From Magicicada septendecula (lineage: Eukaryota; Arthropoda; Insecta; Hemiptera; Cicadidae), in assembly GCA_034769895.1 (NCBI GenBank), contig CM068369.1, positions 150,201,574-150,265,573 of the forward strand: 64,000 nucleotides of DNA, read 5' to 3'. The stretch's first letter is position 1. The number at the start of each line of letters is the position of its first letter. Made by a program: the position numbers and the translations under genes. A model generated the notes under the pieces. It searched no databases. It was not told the DNA's origin and saw nothing but the letters and a program-made list of their open reading frames with translations. Positions 1 through 12,610 of this stretch are shown here, one piece after another.

Positions 1-1825
1 AAAAAGTATTATGTGATAAGTTAAATAACATAATCAAACATTAACAGATACAACTAATTTGAACTGTAGAATGTTTACAGCTATTCTGTTGTGTGATAGG
101 CATACAAAATATGTCTATAACAACAACAGTAATATTCAGATTTGTCTATCTCTCTAATCTATGTTTAAGATAGTTTGTACAAACTCTGAATTTGTATATT
201 TTTATCTACATGTTCTTGCTATCACCTGCTATAAGACATACGGTAATATTTTGATACTCTACAAAAAATAATATGTTGCCTATCATCAAATAAAGCAGCT
301 TGTGTCAAAGCGATTAACAATTTGCGGAAGGAAAGTATTGAATATTAGCACATTATATATTTTAAGCCATAGAATATGACTGTTATTACCCAAATTAACT
401 AATTTCTATATTAACTTGTCAATTCTGGTAACGTTTTACTAGTAACGACTAAAAATATCTTTAGATATTAATTGTGAATGACTATAACTCCAATAACACT
501 AAGAAAATATGATAACTTGGAAATTTCATAACTCAATATTTTAGCTATTTTTATTGCTTATGACACTTTAAAAATCTAGGTCCGTAGAAATTTAACAAAG
601 TTTCCCCGCAAAACATGCATGATATCAGTAAGCTCATTAATATATTTCAGTTTCGTAAATTCTTTCAAACTATTTGTAGAAAATTACCCCTTTACGTTCC
701 TTTAATGTACCTAATGTAGGCCTACATACGAGAACAATTTTGCATTACACCTAATTATGATAGTGCTCTATGATTATAAATTTTAATTAAACACAAGTTT
801 CATCTTTATAAGAAACAATATGAGTCAGCTGTATTGACTGCTAATACATACACACGCACACACTTTACACCATGAATCGATACTGATTATGAGTTTTACA
901 GAGACCCAACATAAAAAACCTTACATGATATAAAACCGTGGTAACTCACTAAAAAAAACTTTCAAACAAATTACAAGAGGTGTACTATTTCGTATCTACT
1001 GGCATTAAATGTGATCGCAATGCGTGATCATGAACACACATATAGAATCTTGTATGACATTGTATATTGTTAATAATAAAAACAATTATGAATTATGTAA
1101 ACTTTGAAAACAGAGTATCTAACCTGTTTGTCAAAACATGATTACTGCTAACATACCTACGGTATGTTCACAACTCCTACCATATCTACAAGTTAAGCAA
1201 AACGTCTTGTAGGATTTAGTATGAAAGGAAATAAGAACTGTGCTCTGATTGAAATTTAAAACAGGGAATCACAAAGAGATAACAAACCTCACTCCGTATT
1301 GCTGAAAATTGTTAGCTTGTTTGTTTGAGACTTCAGAACGCTTCTCACTGGAAAGATATGACGGGTGCTTCAGTGTTCACGGATACATCACGATTACACT
1401 GTTAGAACTCTACAACGGTATTGGCCCCAAACGAAATTATTTTATTAGCAACTTTCTTCCAAACACTGCAAAAGTTTTAGTAATTTAATCTATAATATAA
1501 TTCCCGTCAAAAAAATTATTCTAACTTTTAGCTGATAGCCTACTTTAGTCATTTTGTCTGCAGCTCGGACAGTTTTCACATTGCCCATATAGGGGTACAA
1601 AACAAGGGTATTATTATATTTACACTTTTTCACTGTTTAGTCCAAGTACACTAATTAAGTACACCTGTCACATGACAATTTCAATTCAATTAAGATATAT
1701 CGTTTTCAACAGACAAATTTGTAAGAATATTACCTATATAAAAATAAATAATGTAGACTATGCTACATTATATGCTACATAAATCCAACTCTACGCCCGA
1801 TCCTTCACAATCTAGGCTTTGTTGG
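1..1825. other. AT-rich stretch without recognisable gene
   Basis: No open frame of meaningful length, RNA gene or repeat was recognised. The composition is strongly AT-rich with frequent stops in all frames. A copy of the palindrome TAGGCCTA lies at 717-724. Confidence 0.6.
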
Positions 1826-1829
1826 TGGC

Positions 1830-2960
1830 GGGCACTAGCTGTTACATTTTAATTGGCTAATAGGACAATCATAATGAACTTCTGACAAGGTTGTGTGTAC
1901 CGCTTGAAAACCCACCGTAACCCACGTTGGAATTGATCGTGCGATTGGTCTACATGATCGGTAGATGGCTGTACATGAACAGCGAACGATGGCGTCAGGG
2001 CACCACGACGCATACAATTGTGTTTAGTCCTAGTTTGCGGTACTCGAGGTCTCCGCCGGTGTGGTCTGGTTATTTTCACAGTACTCATGGGACTCAAATG
2101 CAAGGTTCCCAAAATAATACTGGGGATGAGGGATCCCCTAAATAACCTCGTCCTGAAAAAAGCCCTCCCCTGAGGGTGAAGGGAAAGAGAGACTACAATA
2201 GCGTACTTGAAGAGAGGTTTTTGGTCCCGTCAGCTACATTCTTGACCTTTAAAGGGTAACGAGAGGACTTTACAAATGTAAACCACTTTTTAATAGAAAT
2301 AACAATAACCGTTTGTGCAGAATCGTCTGTCGTATACATCAAAATAATGGCTGCTGGTCTGTTGGTCAAAACCCAAAATGACTTCCATGATGCTCACGAT
2401 GAAGAAGATAGGTAGGTAATATTGTTGACGTTGGGGTAAGTAGTTGAGTACCCATACCACTGTAAACACCAGAAAGGGAGTAGCAGTGTGTTTCGTGACT
2501 TACTCAACTGCACTACAGACGATAGTGCTACAGAATTAGCACCAAAAGGCGTCATCGCATATTGCACCTACATGTCTGACGGTGCTCATGTAGGGACAAA
2601 CACTTTCTCAGGGATAGGACTTCTCTGTTTGGATTTTTTTAGCCAGAATTAGAAAATGGACTACGGCAAGCATATCCGTTTAGAGGCACGCTTATTAGTA
2701 TAGTTATGAGCTGGATCTTTCAGGGTATAGAAACATTAGTTGGGAAGTGCTTGTACGTTGACGATCTTCTGCTGTTCTACTCGATTAAAGCACGGAAGAC
2801 CAGGCGCTACAGACACGTTGATTGAAAATCCCAATACCAAACGTTTTTTGTTTCTGGGCAACAAATACGACCACTTTTGTCGTAAATGAGGACTGCATTC
2901 GAACCCGATACTAACCATATACTGTGTGAGGCTGCCCTATATGCCCGAAATTTAACTTTG
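1830..2960 (+). mobile_element. Internally deleted Jockey-like LINE relic (ORF1 plus RT palm)
   Basis: A degenerate non-LTR retrotransposon. Between about 2200 and 2640 the + strand reads like the gag-like ORF1 of Jockey elements (VNHFLIEI, then AAGLLVKT, FRDLLNCTTD and KGVIAYCTYM), interrupted by stops. From about 2640 it jumps to an RT palm segment: LENGLRQAYPF is followed by GKCLYVDDLLLFYS, with the catalytic YVDD codons at 2754-2765. The endonuclease and the first half of RT are missing, so the copy carries an internal deletion, and nothing recognisable follows about 2960. The same GKCLYVDDL peptide occurs in the longer minus-strand copy at 9.66-12.61 kb, so both belong to one subfamily. 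A short open frame at 1927-2145 may be the ORF1 N-terminus. Ends are approximate and no target duplication was identified. Confidence 0.7.
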
Positions 2961-3476
2961 GGGATTATCTCTTAACAGACACTTAACGTGAAGTCCGTAT
3001 AATGGTTGACAGGCAAAGACAGAAACAATAAATTCATAACAAAATATATCAACAACCTTACTGACAAAATAGCCCGCAAGTTTTAAAAAGCAGGATACAG
3101 CAACATAACTACAAACAGGACAGAACACGCACTGCCAAAAACACACGCAAACCGCTAAACAAATTTTATTATCTTGACTTTGAACTGCTCAGAATGTAAC
3201 AGATTTTAAATACGTCACTCAGAACGCAGCTTCAAACAGAGGCACACTGAACACATAAAAGCATTACGCTCCACTGCCGAATCGACCTTTGCAGATCTCA
3301 TCTTATTGAGGCAGATCTTAAATGCACAAATATTAACAACATAAAATTTTACACGTACACACAAAAGGCAAAAACTCTTCAACAACTAAAAGTATACAAA
3401 CACACAAAAACGTATAGAAACAACATCCCAAACGACACAATTTAAATCACACACACACTGTCTGAACATTATATAC
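2961..3476. other. Unassigned AT-rich spacer
   Basis: No gene or repeat was recognised between the LINE relic and the MITE. It is A-rich with short ACAC runs. Confidence 0.5.
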
Positions 3477-3946
3477 CAGCGATTCCCAAACATTTTAGCC
3501 CACGGCACACGCAACTAAATAGTCAGATGCCGTGGCACACTATCTACCTCTACTTACCGACCCCCTCCTAATCAGTACCTTTCCCTTTTAAGTACCTTTC
3601 AATATCATTAATGTGATGTCTTTAAAATCACACTGCAGCGTAATATACCATAATAATGAATGTACTTACTTACCTCAGTACTACTTGTGGTTTCCCAGTT
3701 ATGTCAGTAGACTTTCCGAACTGTAACGCAAATTTATCAACAAACATAGATTATTGTGACTTATATAATTATAAAATGCCATTGTAACACACTTTCTCAT
3801 GTAACTTTTATTTGCACTTCTCAGGACTATTAACTAAGTAAGCAAACAACTTTTGGGTTTATTTTTTGCCGAGTTAGACATTTTATTTTATTTTATATTT
3901 TTATTATTTTTCCAAAATTTTGCGGCATACAGTTTGGGAAACGCTG
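3477..3946. mobile_element. hAT-like MITE with terminal inverted repeats
   Basis: A 470-bp non-autonomous DNA transposon. The left end begins CAGCGATTCCCAAACA. The reverse complement of the right end begins CAGCGTTTCCCAAACT. This is the CAG..TTCCCAAACT type of terminus known from hAT transposons. The flanking 8-mers are TTATATAC (3469-3476) and TCTTATAC (3947-3954), matching at 6 of 8 positions, as expected for the 8-bp hAT target duplication. There is no coding capacity inside, so mobilisation would have needed a transposase from elsewhere. A CA microsatellite begins just beyond the right flank. Confidence 0.75.
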
Positions 3947-3954
3947 TCTTATAC

Positions 3955-4017
<63 letters not shown>

Positions 4018-4030
4018 ACATACACACACA
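3955..4030. repeat. (CA)n microsatellite
   Basis: About 38 CA units with two CATA interruptions near the distal end. Apparent histidine/threonine open frames here are artefacts of the repeat. Confidence 0.95.
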
Positions 4031-4489
4031 GAAGACGTTCTTCGAGTGATGGCGCCGTCACCAAAAAACAGGATGAACAGGTCTCCTAGCGGCAGCCTCT
4101 GATGAAACTTGTAATGAGCAACACTGGTTCCATGAGGTGAAAATTTTAAAAATTCTTATATAGAATAATGATGTTTTGTGTCGCAATAATATTAATTTAG
4201 TTAGTGATCACACTCGGATACGCCATGGACAAAAAAAATCCGAGAATATACAATTTTCCTAGCAGTATCTAATTCATATAAGAATTAAATTAATTTCTTA
4301 CAATTTATCCAACGTATATAAAATTTAATAGTTGCATTCATCAGCTTGGAAGCGTATCAAACATTTATTTTATTTTTTTAATATCACAAAGTGGTAAATA
4401 TCGGTATGGAGAACCATACATGTCTTCCATGTTATAATATTTATATATAAAATCATTTATTTGAATTCGGTTTGATAATTTCTTAAAAA
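4031..4489. other. Unassigned AT-rich spacer
   Basis: No gene was recognised. The first 80 bases after the CA tract are less AT-rich but carry no clear family signature. Confidence 0.5.
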
Positions 4490-5345
4490 TTATCCCCCGC
4501 CCTCAAACTATGTTTACTATTTACAGATATGTTTGTTATTATGCGGTAGTCATTTAATGTAAAGTTAGTTTCGAATCACATTATCTATAAAAATTAGGTA
4601 CTTTATTATTATAAAGAAACTATTTTTCGTATCATCGTACTTTACTTGATATCATCAAAGTAAGTTTCTAAAAACTCCCCTCTCCCCCTCAGCAACCGTC
4701 TCCAATATAGTTATCTCATTTACAATTTTACAGTGGATTAATAAGACCTTATTTCGGGGCACTTATTTATCAAAATTAAGTACTTTACTACCCCTCCCCC
4801 ACAACCGAACAACCCCATTCTTGGTATTTAGTTTTAGTAATTAACAGTTTCATTACGTGTAATTATTACGGTATCTTATTCTTCAAAATGAAATACTTTA
4901 TTCGACGTCAAAAATGTAGTTTTTGAAAAATTTCCCTCTTTCCCTTCAACTACCCTTTTCATTTATAGACAATTTCATCTACCTTTCTACAGTGCATTAT
5001 TATAACCTTTTTATCAAGATACTTGATTTATCAAAATTAAATATTTTACTCTTGTTAAAACGTAAAACGTTCCAGGTAAACTAACCCTCCTCTTTACCAA
5101 AATCAATAGGCCTTACGTCTTCTACAAATCGGACACATATGCGAAACATTATTTGATTCTGGTTTGAATTTGCGGCAGTTATCGTTCGCCATAAAAAAAT
5201 TCTTTATGTAGACACACAGACACATTTCGGAAAATGACTTTTCTCCGTGTTTTGTGGGTAGTACAATCAGAATCAGCCTTTATCTCGAACACGATTTTTT
5301 CGCGATCACCATAAGAAACATGGAAGTAAAAATACCTGCTGCTTT
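4490..5345 (+). repeat. Unnamed dispersed repeat, copy 1 (forward)
   Basis: This stretch is clearly homologous, in opposite orientation, to 62880-63485. Shared landmarks run in the same order: a CTACCTTTCTACAGT block near 4980, a TTATCAAAATTAA block, AACGTAAAACGTT at about 5060, a CAATAGG..CTTACGTC block near 5105, TTATTTGATTCTG near 5152, GAATTTGCGGCAGTTATCG near 5167, and GTAGTACAATCAGAATCAGC near 5260. The upstream half holds several degraded internal repeats ending in variants of AAGTACTTTA (near 4590, 4785, 4895 and 5040). Both copies encode the peptide core STIRIS-x-Y-x-EHDFFAIT, in this copy at about 5257-5313. The family was not recognised. Confidence 0.7.
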
Positions 5346-8300
5346 TATAAGTATTCTGTTTAAATTAAAACAAGTAGGCCTATCAAAATACATGGGAGGA
5401 AAAAGTGCAAAGACTGCGGAAAGTAGCGTGTACATTTCAAGTAAATTTACTTGTAAACAAGTAGCGTGTTATTCCTTTCTATTTTAATTTTATCACATAT
5501 AGAGCAAGCCATAAATAACATTAAGCCGTGTGTGTAATGATGCTTGCCTACAGGTCTATATACTGGTTTACTGGTCCTTTGTATGCTGCCTGGATCCAAG
5601 AGTGGTTATTTCCGTAATATACTAAACGCTATAGGAAGCTACACACGCTGATCACCTAAAGTGTGTCGTCTTAAAAGAACAGTAATTCTACTTTACCATT
5701 CAAGAAACAATATTAAAAGTAAAAAGCAACAATTACTCTCATTTGTTTCCAAAAAAAAGCACAAAACCAATAAGTGAATTAACCGTTAATTTGTACATAA
5801 CAGCTTTAAATTGGCGTCCAAAACGTGTTACCGTACTACGGGCTGTGATAGGCCCTTTGTAGTCTGATCTGTTTCCTAAGAGCCATAGGAAGATACCGGT
5901 GTGGGGAAAGTAAAACAAGCCATTTCTGGAAAGTAGCATTGTAGGGTTATCATTTACTTCTTATTGAACTTACATACATATTTGCAATGTACACAACAAA
6001 CAAACCGTTATGATGTAATGCCACAGATAGTTTATTTCTCAACAACACACACACATAAAATTAGATTTTGAGATTGGTATGCTCCTAGATTCGAAGGAGT
6101 CGGTTTAGATTTATTCTTTCATCATTTACGTTTGTCTATGTTTTCTTTGAAATTTCCTTTAACTTGCTAAACACCACTTCATAACAAGAACCTTTTGGAA
6201 AAGGTTTTCCTGACATCACTTGGCTACTCATCTTATTGAAATAAACCTCTAGGTCTTGAATTTACTTTTGTTTTAGTTCCTTTTGAAAGTGATTTTCTTG
6301 AAGTCATCATATCCTGAAACAAAAATAAGTTTAAATTAACCAAATAGTAATGACACTTTATTGAATAATTAAACTGTTTCTACAGCTTTGCGTATTAATC
6401 TCCAATTATTATCTCTAAGTACATAAATTTTATGTTTCCCCAATATTTTCAAAATATTCACCTATTAAAGGAATTTTCAGATTTTATTGGTCATAAATTA
6501 TACGGTAAAATTATATTGACAGTATTCTTAGGGAAACAAAATCGTCATTTTCACATCAAAACAATTTTAATCTTGTTATTAAAAATACTGAACACATTAA
6601 CACAAATTATTCAATAAAGTTAATAAATATTGTCCTTCTTAGCATATGGATTTTTATCACTTTACAAATAGATCTAACAATAAATATTAATTGCACAAAT
6701 TATGTTGTAAAAATTGATTTCTAAAGGAATGTCCTGTTTTGTTAATGTTCTTTTAATATGCTAACTTTCCTACTTACTGTTAATAACCTACATAGATTTA
6801 AGTTTTTTTATTTAAAATAAATTTTGTGTCTTTGAGGACTGGTCGCAATAAAAAATCAAACATCCGAGGGCCCCTCCGGTAATGATAATAATGAAAAAAA
6901 TTAAAGTTATAAAATAATATAGCTAACATTTAGTTATAAATTTTTGAGTCCAAAAATGTGTTTCCAATTTTAAACCTCAAGCAGTCATAAATAGCGTTTT
7001 TTTTGTGTTCCATTTAATCACTAAAAATAAACAAAAATATGTATTCACAGAGTTGAAGATATAAGAATTCTAACAAAATTAATAAAAAAGCAATATTTGT
7101 TACACTATTTCTGAATACAGAAATATTTCCAAGTTAAAATTTGTTGTTACAGGATTGTCTTTTGTGATTTTTAGACTGCTAGAAATGTTTATCAGTTATA
7201 TAACAGACTTCAAAATGTATGTACTACACTTAATAAAATCAATTGTATAAGTTTAGATACCTTTAGTACTAAATATTTGTTTCTTACTTCGGAAATGTTT
7301 GACAGCAGACATGACAGTAAATTGTGACTTCATGAGATGATGTTTCGTGGGAAAATAAAAACTGGAAAAGGAAGGACGAACCTTGCAGACCGAGTTTATT
7401 AAATTATGATTCTCTCGGTTTACTTATTGAATTTTCAGCCAAACAGGTGCAGATAGTATTTTATATTTTCTGCTGTAATATTGGTCGTGAATGCTCTAAC
7501 ATCGTAATAGACAGTCATTGAATATTCAGTTTTGTTAAAATTTAAATATTGTCACCTTACTTAACAGAGACAAATGTGACGTTACAAATAACCCCTTCAG
7601 ATAGGGTACAGCACTATTTTATGTAGTTTTATTTAAAATCATTTACTATTATTACGTTTGCTGCCTATCTGTGCACTACGGCATATATGTAGATAATTGT
7701 AATCTGCCGGAAAGCAAAACTGAACGACAAGAATGCACAGAAGACATAAACGAAGTACGTGAAACCGCCTTTGTCACCTTTTACAACTTGAAGAAGAAAT
7801 TATTCTAAAAACACTTACGCACCTTACAGCTGAAGGCACATTTCTCTGTTTGACCAAATATTGACTTATTAGAACAAAATTTTTTGTTGGAAGTAAAAAG
7901 AACGTAATTAATATCACAAACCATCACAGAAAAAAGCGGGAAAAATTATATTACATTTTTTAGAACATTACATTACTAAAAAACTCATATTTTTGAACAC
8001 TAAATGTTACATTCATTGCTTGTTGAAGTTTTTAACTCAAAACGCAATGATAGTAAGTAGTTTATTCTTCATGTGTAGGCCTACTCCAATTCTCGTCATC
8101 AGGAAAGAAACAAATTTAATGTGTTCAACAAATATTAAGCTTAATATATTCAACAGTATTTTTTAAAATGTAGTAAGAAATTTTAGGTGCATTATTTAAA
8201 AAATGTTACTATGAAAACAAAAGACAGTTGTTTATGTATTTGTATATTTAGTACCAATTAATATGGTTTGCAAGAGGTGGTATTTGGCTGTGAAAAGAAA

Positions 8301-9659
8301 TTGGAAAGGAAGATCATGAGATCTGACACATCAGTAGTGAAGAAGTAATAAAGTTGGACGATGAGAACTACTTCATTTTGAATAACTAAAACTATTCTAT
8401 ATTATAAATTTAGAATATTAGGTTTGTCTCTTTCAAATCTAATTGAAAGCTTAATTGTAAGTTGGAGAATCTTTGGTAATGTGTTGTCATTTCATTCTGT
8501 AGTCTACATTAAATTTTAAATTATCATTCGTTCATTTCTACGTTCATTCAGCTTATCTTCAAGGTGATATTTGACAGATTTAGTGAGAAATGTTTAGTGT
8601 TTTATAATGATTAATATGTTGTAGTATTTAGTGACAATATTAATCATATCATTGTGAGAGGTAACGTATGAATCATAAATAATAGAATGTGGACTGAATA
8701 TATCCATATCCATGGACTAATGATAGAAAAAAAATGTCGAGTAAAAACTCTTACCTAAGGAACAATAACTGCAATCATAAAACAGCTGTTGAGAATGTGT
8801 GATTATTTTTATTGAATGGGTACTTAAATTTAACTTGTAAATTTGTGGTTTTAAATACGAGTTTTATTGTTGAATAAATCTTTCTTTCACATTGTGTAAC
8901 TTAGCCTACATAACATTTATTACATTAAGGGCATTCAATTTTGTACATACCATTGAAATCATGGATTAAATTAGTTGTTTTAGGTTTGATTATGTAGAAA
9001 TCTGGTTCATTACTATTATAGGTAAGTTTTACATTATTTTCAATAATTTTGAATTTTATTATTTAGAGACCTGTGTGTGTAAAATTAATATATTTAACGA
9101 TGTGGCTGTTTTGAGTTTTTTGTTAAATTAATATTTAGAATTTTTTTCTTAATTCTGTTTTTTCATGTTATCAATAATTTTTGGTTACAGCAATTTTGTA
9201 TTGTAAGATAATAAATAATTTTCTTTTCTTTTTATTTTTCTAATTTATTTAAAGGAATATAGTTTATTTTCATGGAATTATCATGGAATTACAGGCAGCA
9301 GATTTGTATTGAGGAAGTTGAACTGAATTTTTAGGAATAATTAAAGAAATTTGAGGAGCTACCTGAATATAATATATTCAAATTTTTTGTAGTTGCTTAT
9401 AAAACATTTTATTTATTTTATATTTTAGGTTCTATAGTATATTAATTTAATTAAAAACTGTATTAATGTTATGACCATTATTTTGAGAAATATTGAGTGT
9501 CATCTACACTTAAAGGTCTAGAGGGTCTTGATTAACTATTAAAATTATGTGTTTATTATGTAAACGTTGTACAAATATTTATGATCAGATGGCGGAAGTA
9601 GAAGCTCCCGTTTAATTTGTTCATAAATATTTTTAGTTTTTTAATGTTTTTTTTATGTT
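5346..9659. other. Long AT-rich stretch without recognisable gene
   Basis: Over 4 kb of AT-rich sequence without a convincing frame, RNA gene or element end. TAGGCCTA palindromes lie at 5375-5382 and 8076-8083. A T-rich run at about 9636-9660 adjoins the 3' side of the following minus-strand LINE and may be its A-rich tail. Confidence 0.55.
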
Positions 9660-12610
9660 TTCAGGGTTTGGCAACTATGTCGATCAGGAGTGGTACTCGA
9701 CTGCATGTTTGGTCTCACTTACACTTTACTTACTAATTAAAGTAGAAATTCAAACATACTTAGATGCAAAACAGTTTTATCACAGCTGAAGCAGTAATTT
9801 TTCTGATTTGAGGAAGGACAGAGTTTTGTCTATCCTTAACAGTTCATTCCCGAGGTCACCTTTCAGGTTTCATTTTACTGTGTGCCTGAATTCAGCAAGA
9901 GCATTACCTACTTCTATTATTAGTTTCACTGTACTTGCTCCGCCACAAGTGTAGACGGGTCTTTCTTATCTTTGTAGGAGATAAGATGTCAAGATAATGT
10001 GCCCAATTCGCAGTCTGGTGGTGCAATTTTGTAGACAACGACTGAGATCATCTGTCATTTGCTATTTACGGACGCTCTGCTTTACGGTAGAAAGTTTGGT
10101 CTGAGGTGTATTCTACATCTATTCCCACACATTAATAATGGTGCTTGTGGCAACAAGTTCTGCTTCGTCAGGTCATATGGCAATTGCGTAGTGCGCTGGG
10201 ATCTCTCTGGTATGTCTCCTTACAGCGTCAGCTTCTTTGTTACCTTCCCTGCATACATGATCCGGGTACCAAACAAAAGTAAAAGAGGTACAAAGACTGT
10301 CTAACGCATGGCATAAATAAGCGCCATTTTCAGTTGCAGTAATAGATTCACTGAGCCCGGATTTTCCAAAACAATTAGAAAACTCAGTGAAACCGTACAA
10401 TTAACAAATTTAGTCGCACTTTCTTTACATAAACGAAGAATTAACCACACCTCATAAATTCAACGGAGTATACACTTTCCACCTTGGGAAGTGTCCAGGA
10501 GTGGGAGGCGTCCTTTATGACAAATGATCTACCCATTCCGCTCCCCGTCTTCGAGCTATCAGTGTATACAAAGGTATGTTCCTTCATGTATTCCTTCAGT
10601 AATGATCTAAAAACGATATTCAATTCAGTTGTATGATACATTTCCGTACTGCTACTGGTGACATACAGCCGGAAATTTAGTTTGCAATGGAGCCAAGGAG
10701 GCACCTAGCACGGAACGTGCGCTTGGACCATCGACGCCTGGAATTTGTAGCGCCGAGTTATTTCGAGCACTCGGATGACGGCTGGTCGAATGAACGTACA
10801 ACGGCGGTTAAATATGCTTGCAAGTCTGTTGCACCTCCTGGCTGAAGTGTACACCGCGCATCTATAATCCATTTTGGATAGTATTACTGCTGTGGACAAG
10901 TGCAACAAGACCACACTATCGGCTCCCCAGATCAAGTGGGAAATGCATCTAAAAGCATTTAGCGAGACCCCTTTATAAAGTCTCAAACATCCTAATTGCA
11001 CTTAAAATGAATCTCAAAAGTTAACCCCAAAAATGTGATTACGGGCCTATAGCTTAGCCGAACACCGTTTATGTTTACATTGGGTCCGGATACCTTCCTT
11101 CCTTGCGACTGAAGTGGACAGAGCCAGTCTTTTTTGACGAGAAAGGAAAGCTTATGCTGTTAGTGTTTTCAACAACCGTGTCAATAGCACCTTGCATTTT
11201 ACATTTAATCATTCCCATTACTTTAGCGGAATAGAACGTTGCAAGATCGTCAACGTACAAGCACTTCCCAATTGACATCTCTACACCATTAAACATCCCA
11301 TTGATGCCTATAGTAAAAAAGTGTCGCTGAAAGGAAATCCCTGCGGTATTCCATTTTCTAGCTCTTTTGGGGAAGTAGTGAATGTTCGAAACGAACACGG
11401 AAAATACTGTCCTCGAGAAAGTAGGAGATAATTACCTCTGAACCACTAATCATGTAGCTGTTACGTCATATTATTTTTCACATTTCAGCGAATGCTTTCT
11501 ACACATCGAAGAATACTGCAATCATGTGTTTTAATTCTACGAAAATGTTCTGAACTATATTCTTTGGATATACTAGATGATTAATACTAGAATACTGCTT
11601 ATGTTACCGAGTAGTCAGTAGGCCGTCATCAGATGTTTGTTAACCTTCTTCTCTAATGATTTTCCTAAGCAGCACTCCAAAGACTCTGGACGAGAGTTCT
11701 CTGTTTTAAAGAGATATTTACCGGCCTCCTTAAGCGGGAGAGCGATCGTTTCTTTCCAACGTTTAGGGTAGTCCCATTGCGTCCAGATGGCGTTATAAAG
11801 TTCCAGTAACACAGTAATAAATAAAGTTGACATATAATGATGTAAGGAACACCGTCGGCTCCCACTGCAGTATCGCCATCAGAGCTGATTGCGGACTGTA
11901 ATTCCCTCCCGCGAAAGGGAGGGATATCGTCGGGTCCCACTGCAGTATCGCCATCAGAGCTGATTGCGGACTGTAATTCCCTCGCGCGAAAGCTACCTTT
12001 TAAGTCTATTACGAAGGCCTATGCTCACACGGAGGCGGGAGTGAATATTTATAGAGTTTAAATTTTCCGGGCTACTAGGCTACTGTCCCATAGATTGCTC
12101 TTATCTTATTCCTTATTTGAAACTGGTGTTGGCCGTGTTATGGTCGAGACGTAGTTTTTGCAGTTTGATCTTCTAGCAGCGAGTATTGTTCTACGAGCGG
12201 CGGCTCATACTCGCTTAAAAGCGATAGGATAATCTTCGATCGGCGCTCGTTTGTGCCTGTTTAGGATTCGTCGCTTCTCTTTTATTGCGTCTCTTACAGC
12301 GGTGTTTTACCATGGTGCCAACCACCGGATGACCAACCACCGGTTCGCGAGACGCGACCAATAGTTGGCAAAGTGATTAGAACTTTATGTCTTCTTCTAC
12401 ATTTCCACTGACATCTGTAGGTGTTCCTGCTGCCGTGAAGCTAGTCCAGCCAGGACGGTTCAGGCGCCAACTTTTCAGCATATGTCTAACACTTTTAGGC
12501 GTTCGTGTTGTTATGAGAACTGGGGCGTGGTCCCTCCCGCGAAGGTCTGGGAGCGCTCTCTCACGGACTATGCCGGCTACACATTCCACAAATCATAAAC
12601 TTGAATTACG
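9660..12610 (-). mobile_element. Jockey-like LINE, 5'-truncated, decayed (EN C-term, RT, RNase H)
   Basis: On the minus strand, domains run in LINE order from high to low coordinates. The endonuclease C-terminus lies at 12377-12610 (ALPDLRGRDHAPVLITT). A basic linker covers about 12000-12370. RT fingers are at 11615-11992 (AVGADGVPY; LELYNAIWTQWDYPKRWKET). The RT palm is at 11075-11398, with GKCLYVDDL and the YVDD codons at 11246-11257. The RT thumb is at 10705-11001 (ILSKMDYRCAVYTSARR). A ribonuclease H-like domain is at 10173-10704 (FVYTDSSKTGSGMG; DHVCREGNKEADA). A post-RNase H tail with LKGDLGNE and LSFLKSEKL reaches about 9780. Frames shift several times and carry stops, so it is a pseudogene. 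ORF1 and the endonuclease N-terminus are absent. RNase H after RT is known in the Jockey/I group. The sequence is close to the relic at 1.83-2.96 kb. Confidence 0.85.
11853..11992 (-). repeat. 75-bp tandem duplication inside the LINE RT
   Basis: Two copies (11853-11927 and 11928-11992, the second lacking the last 10 bases) are nearly identical across CCCACTGCAGTATCGCC and TGCGGACTGTAATTCCCT. The period is 75 bp, or 25 codons. On the minus strand both copies encode RELQSAISSDGDTAVG in the same frame, just before the DGVPY motif of the RT fingers, so the duplication kept the frame. Confidence 0.9.
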
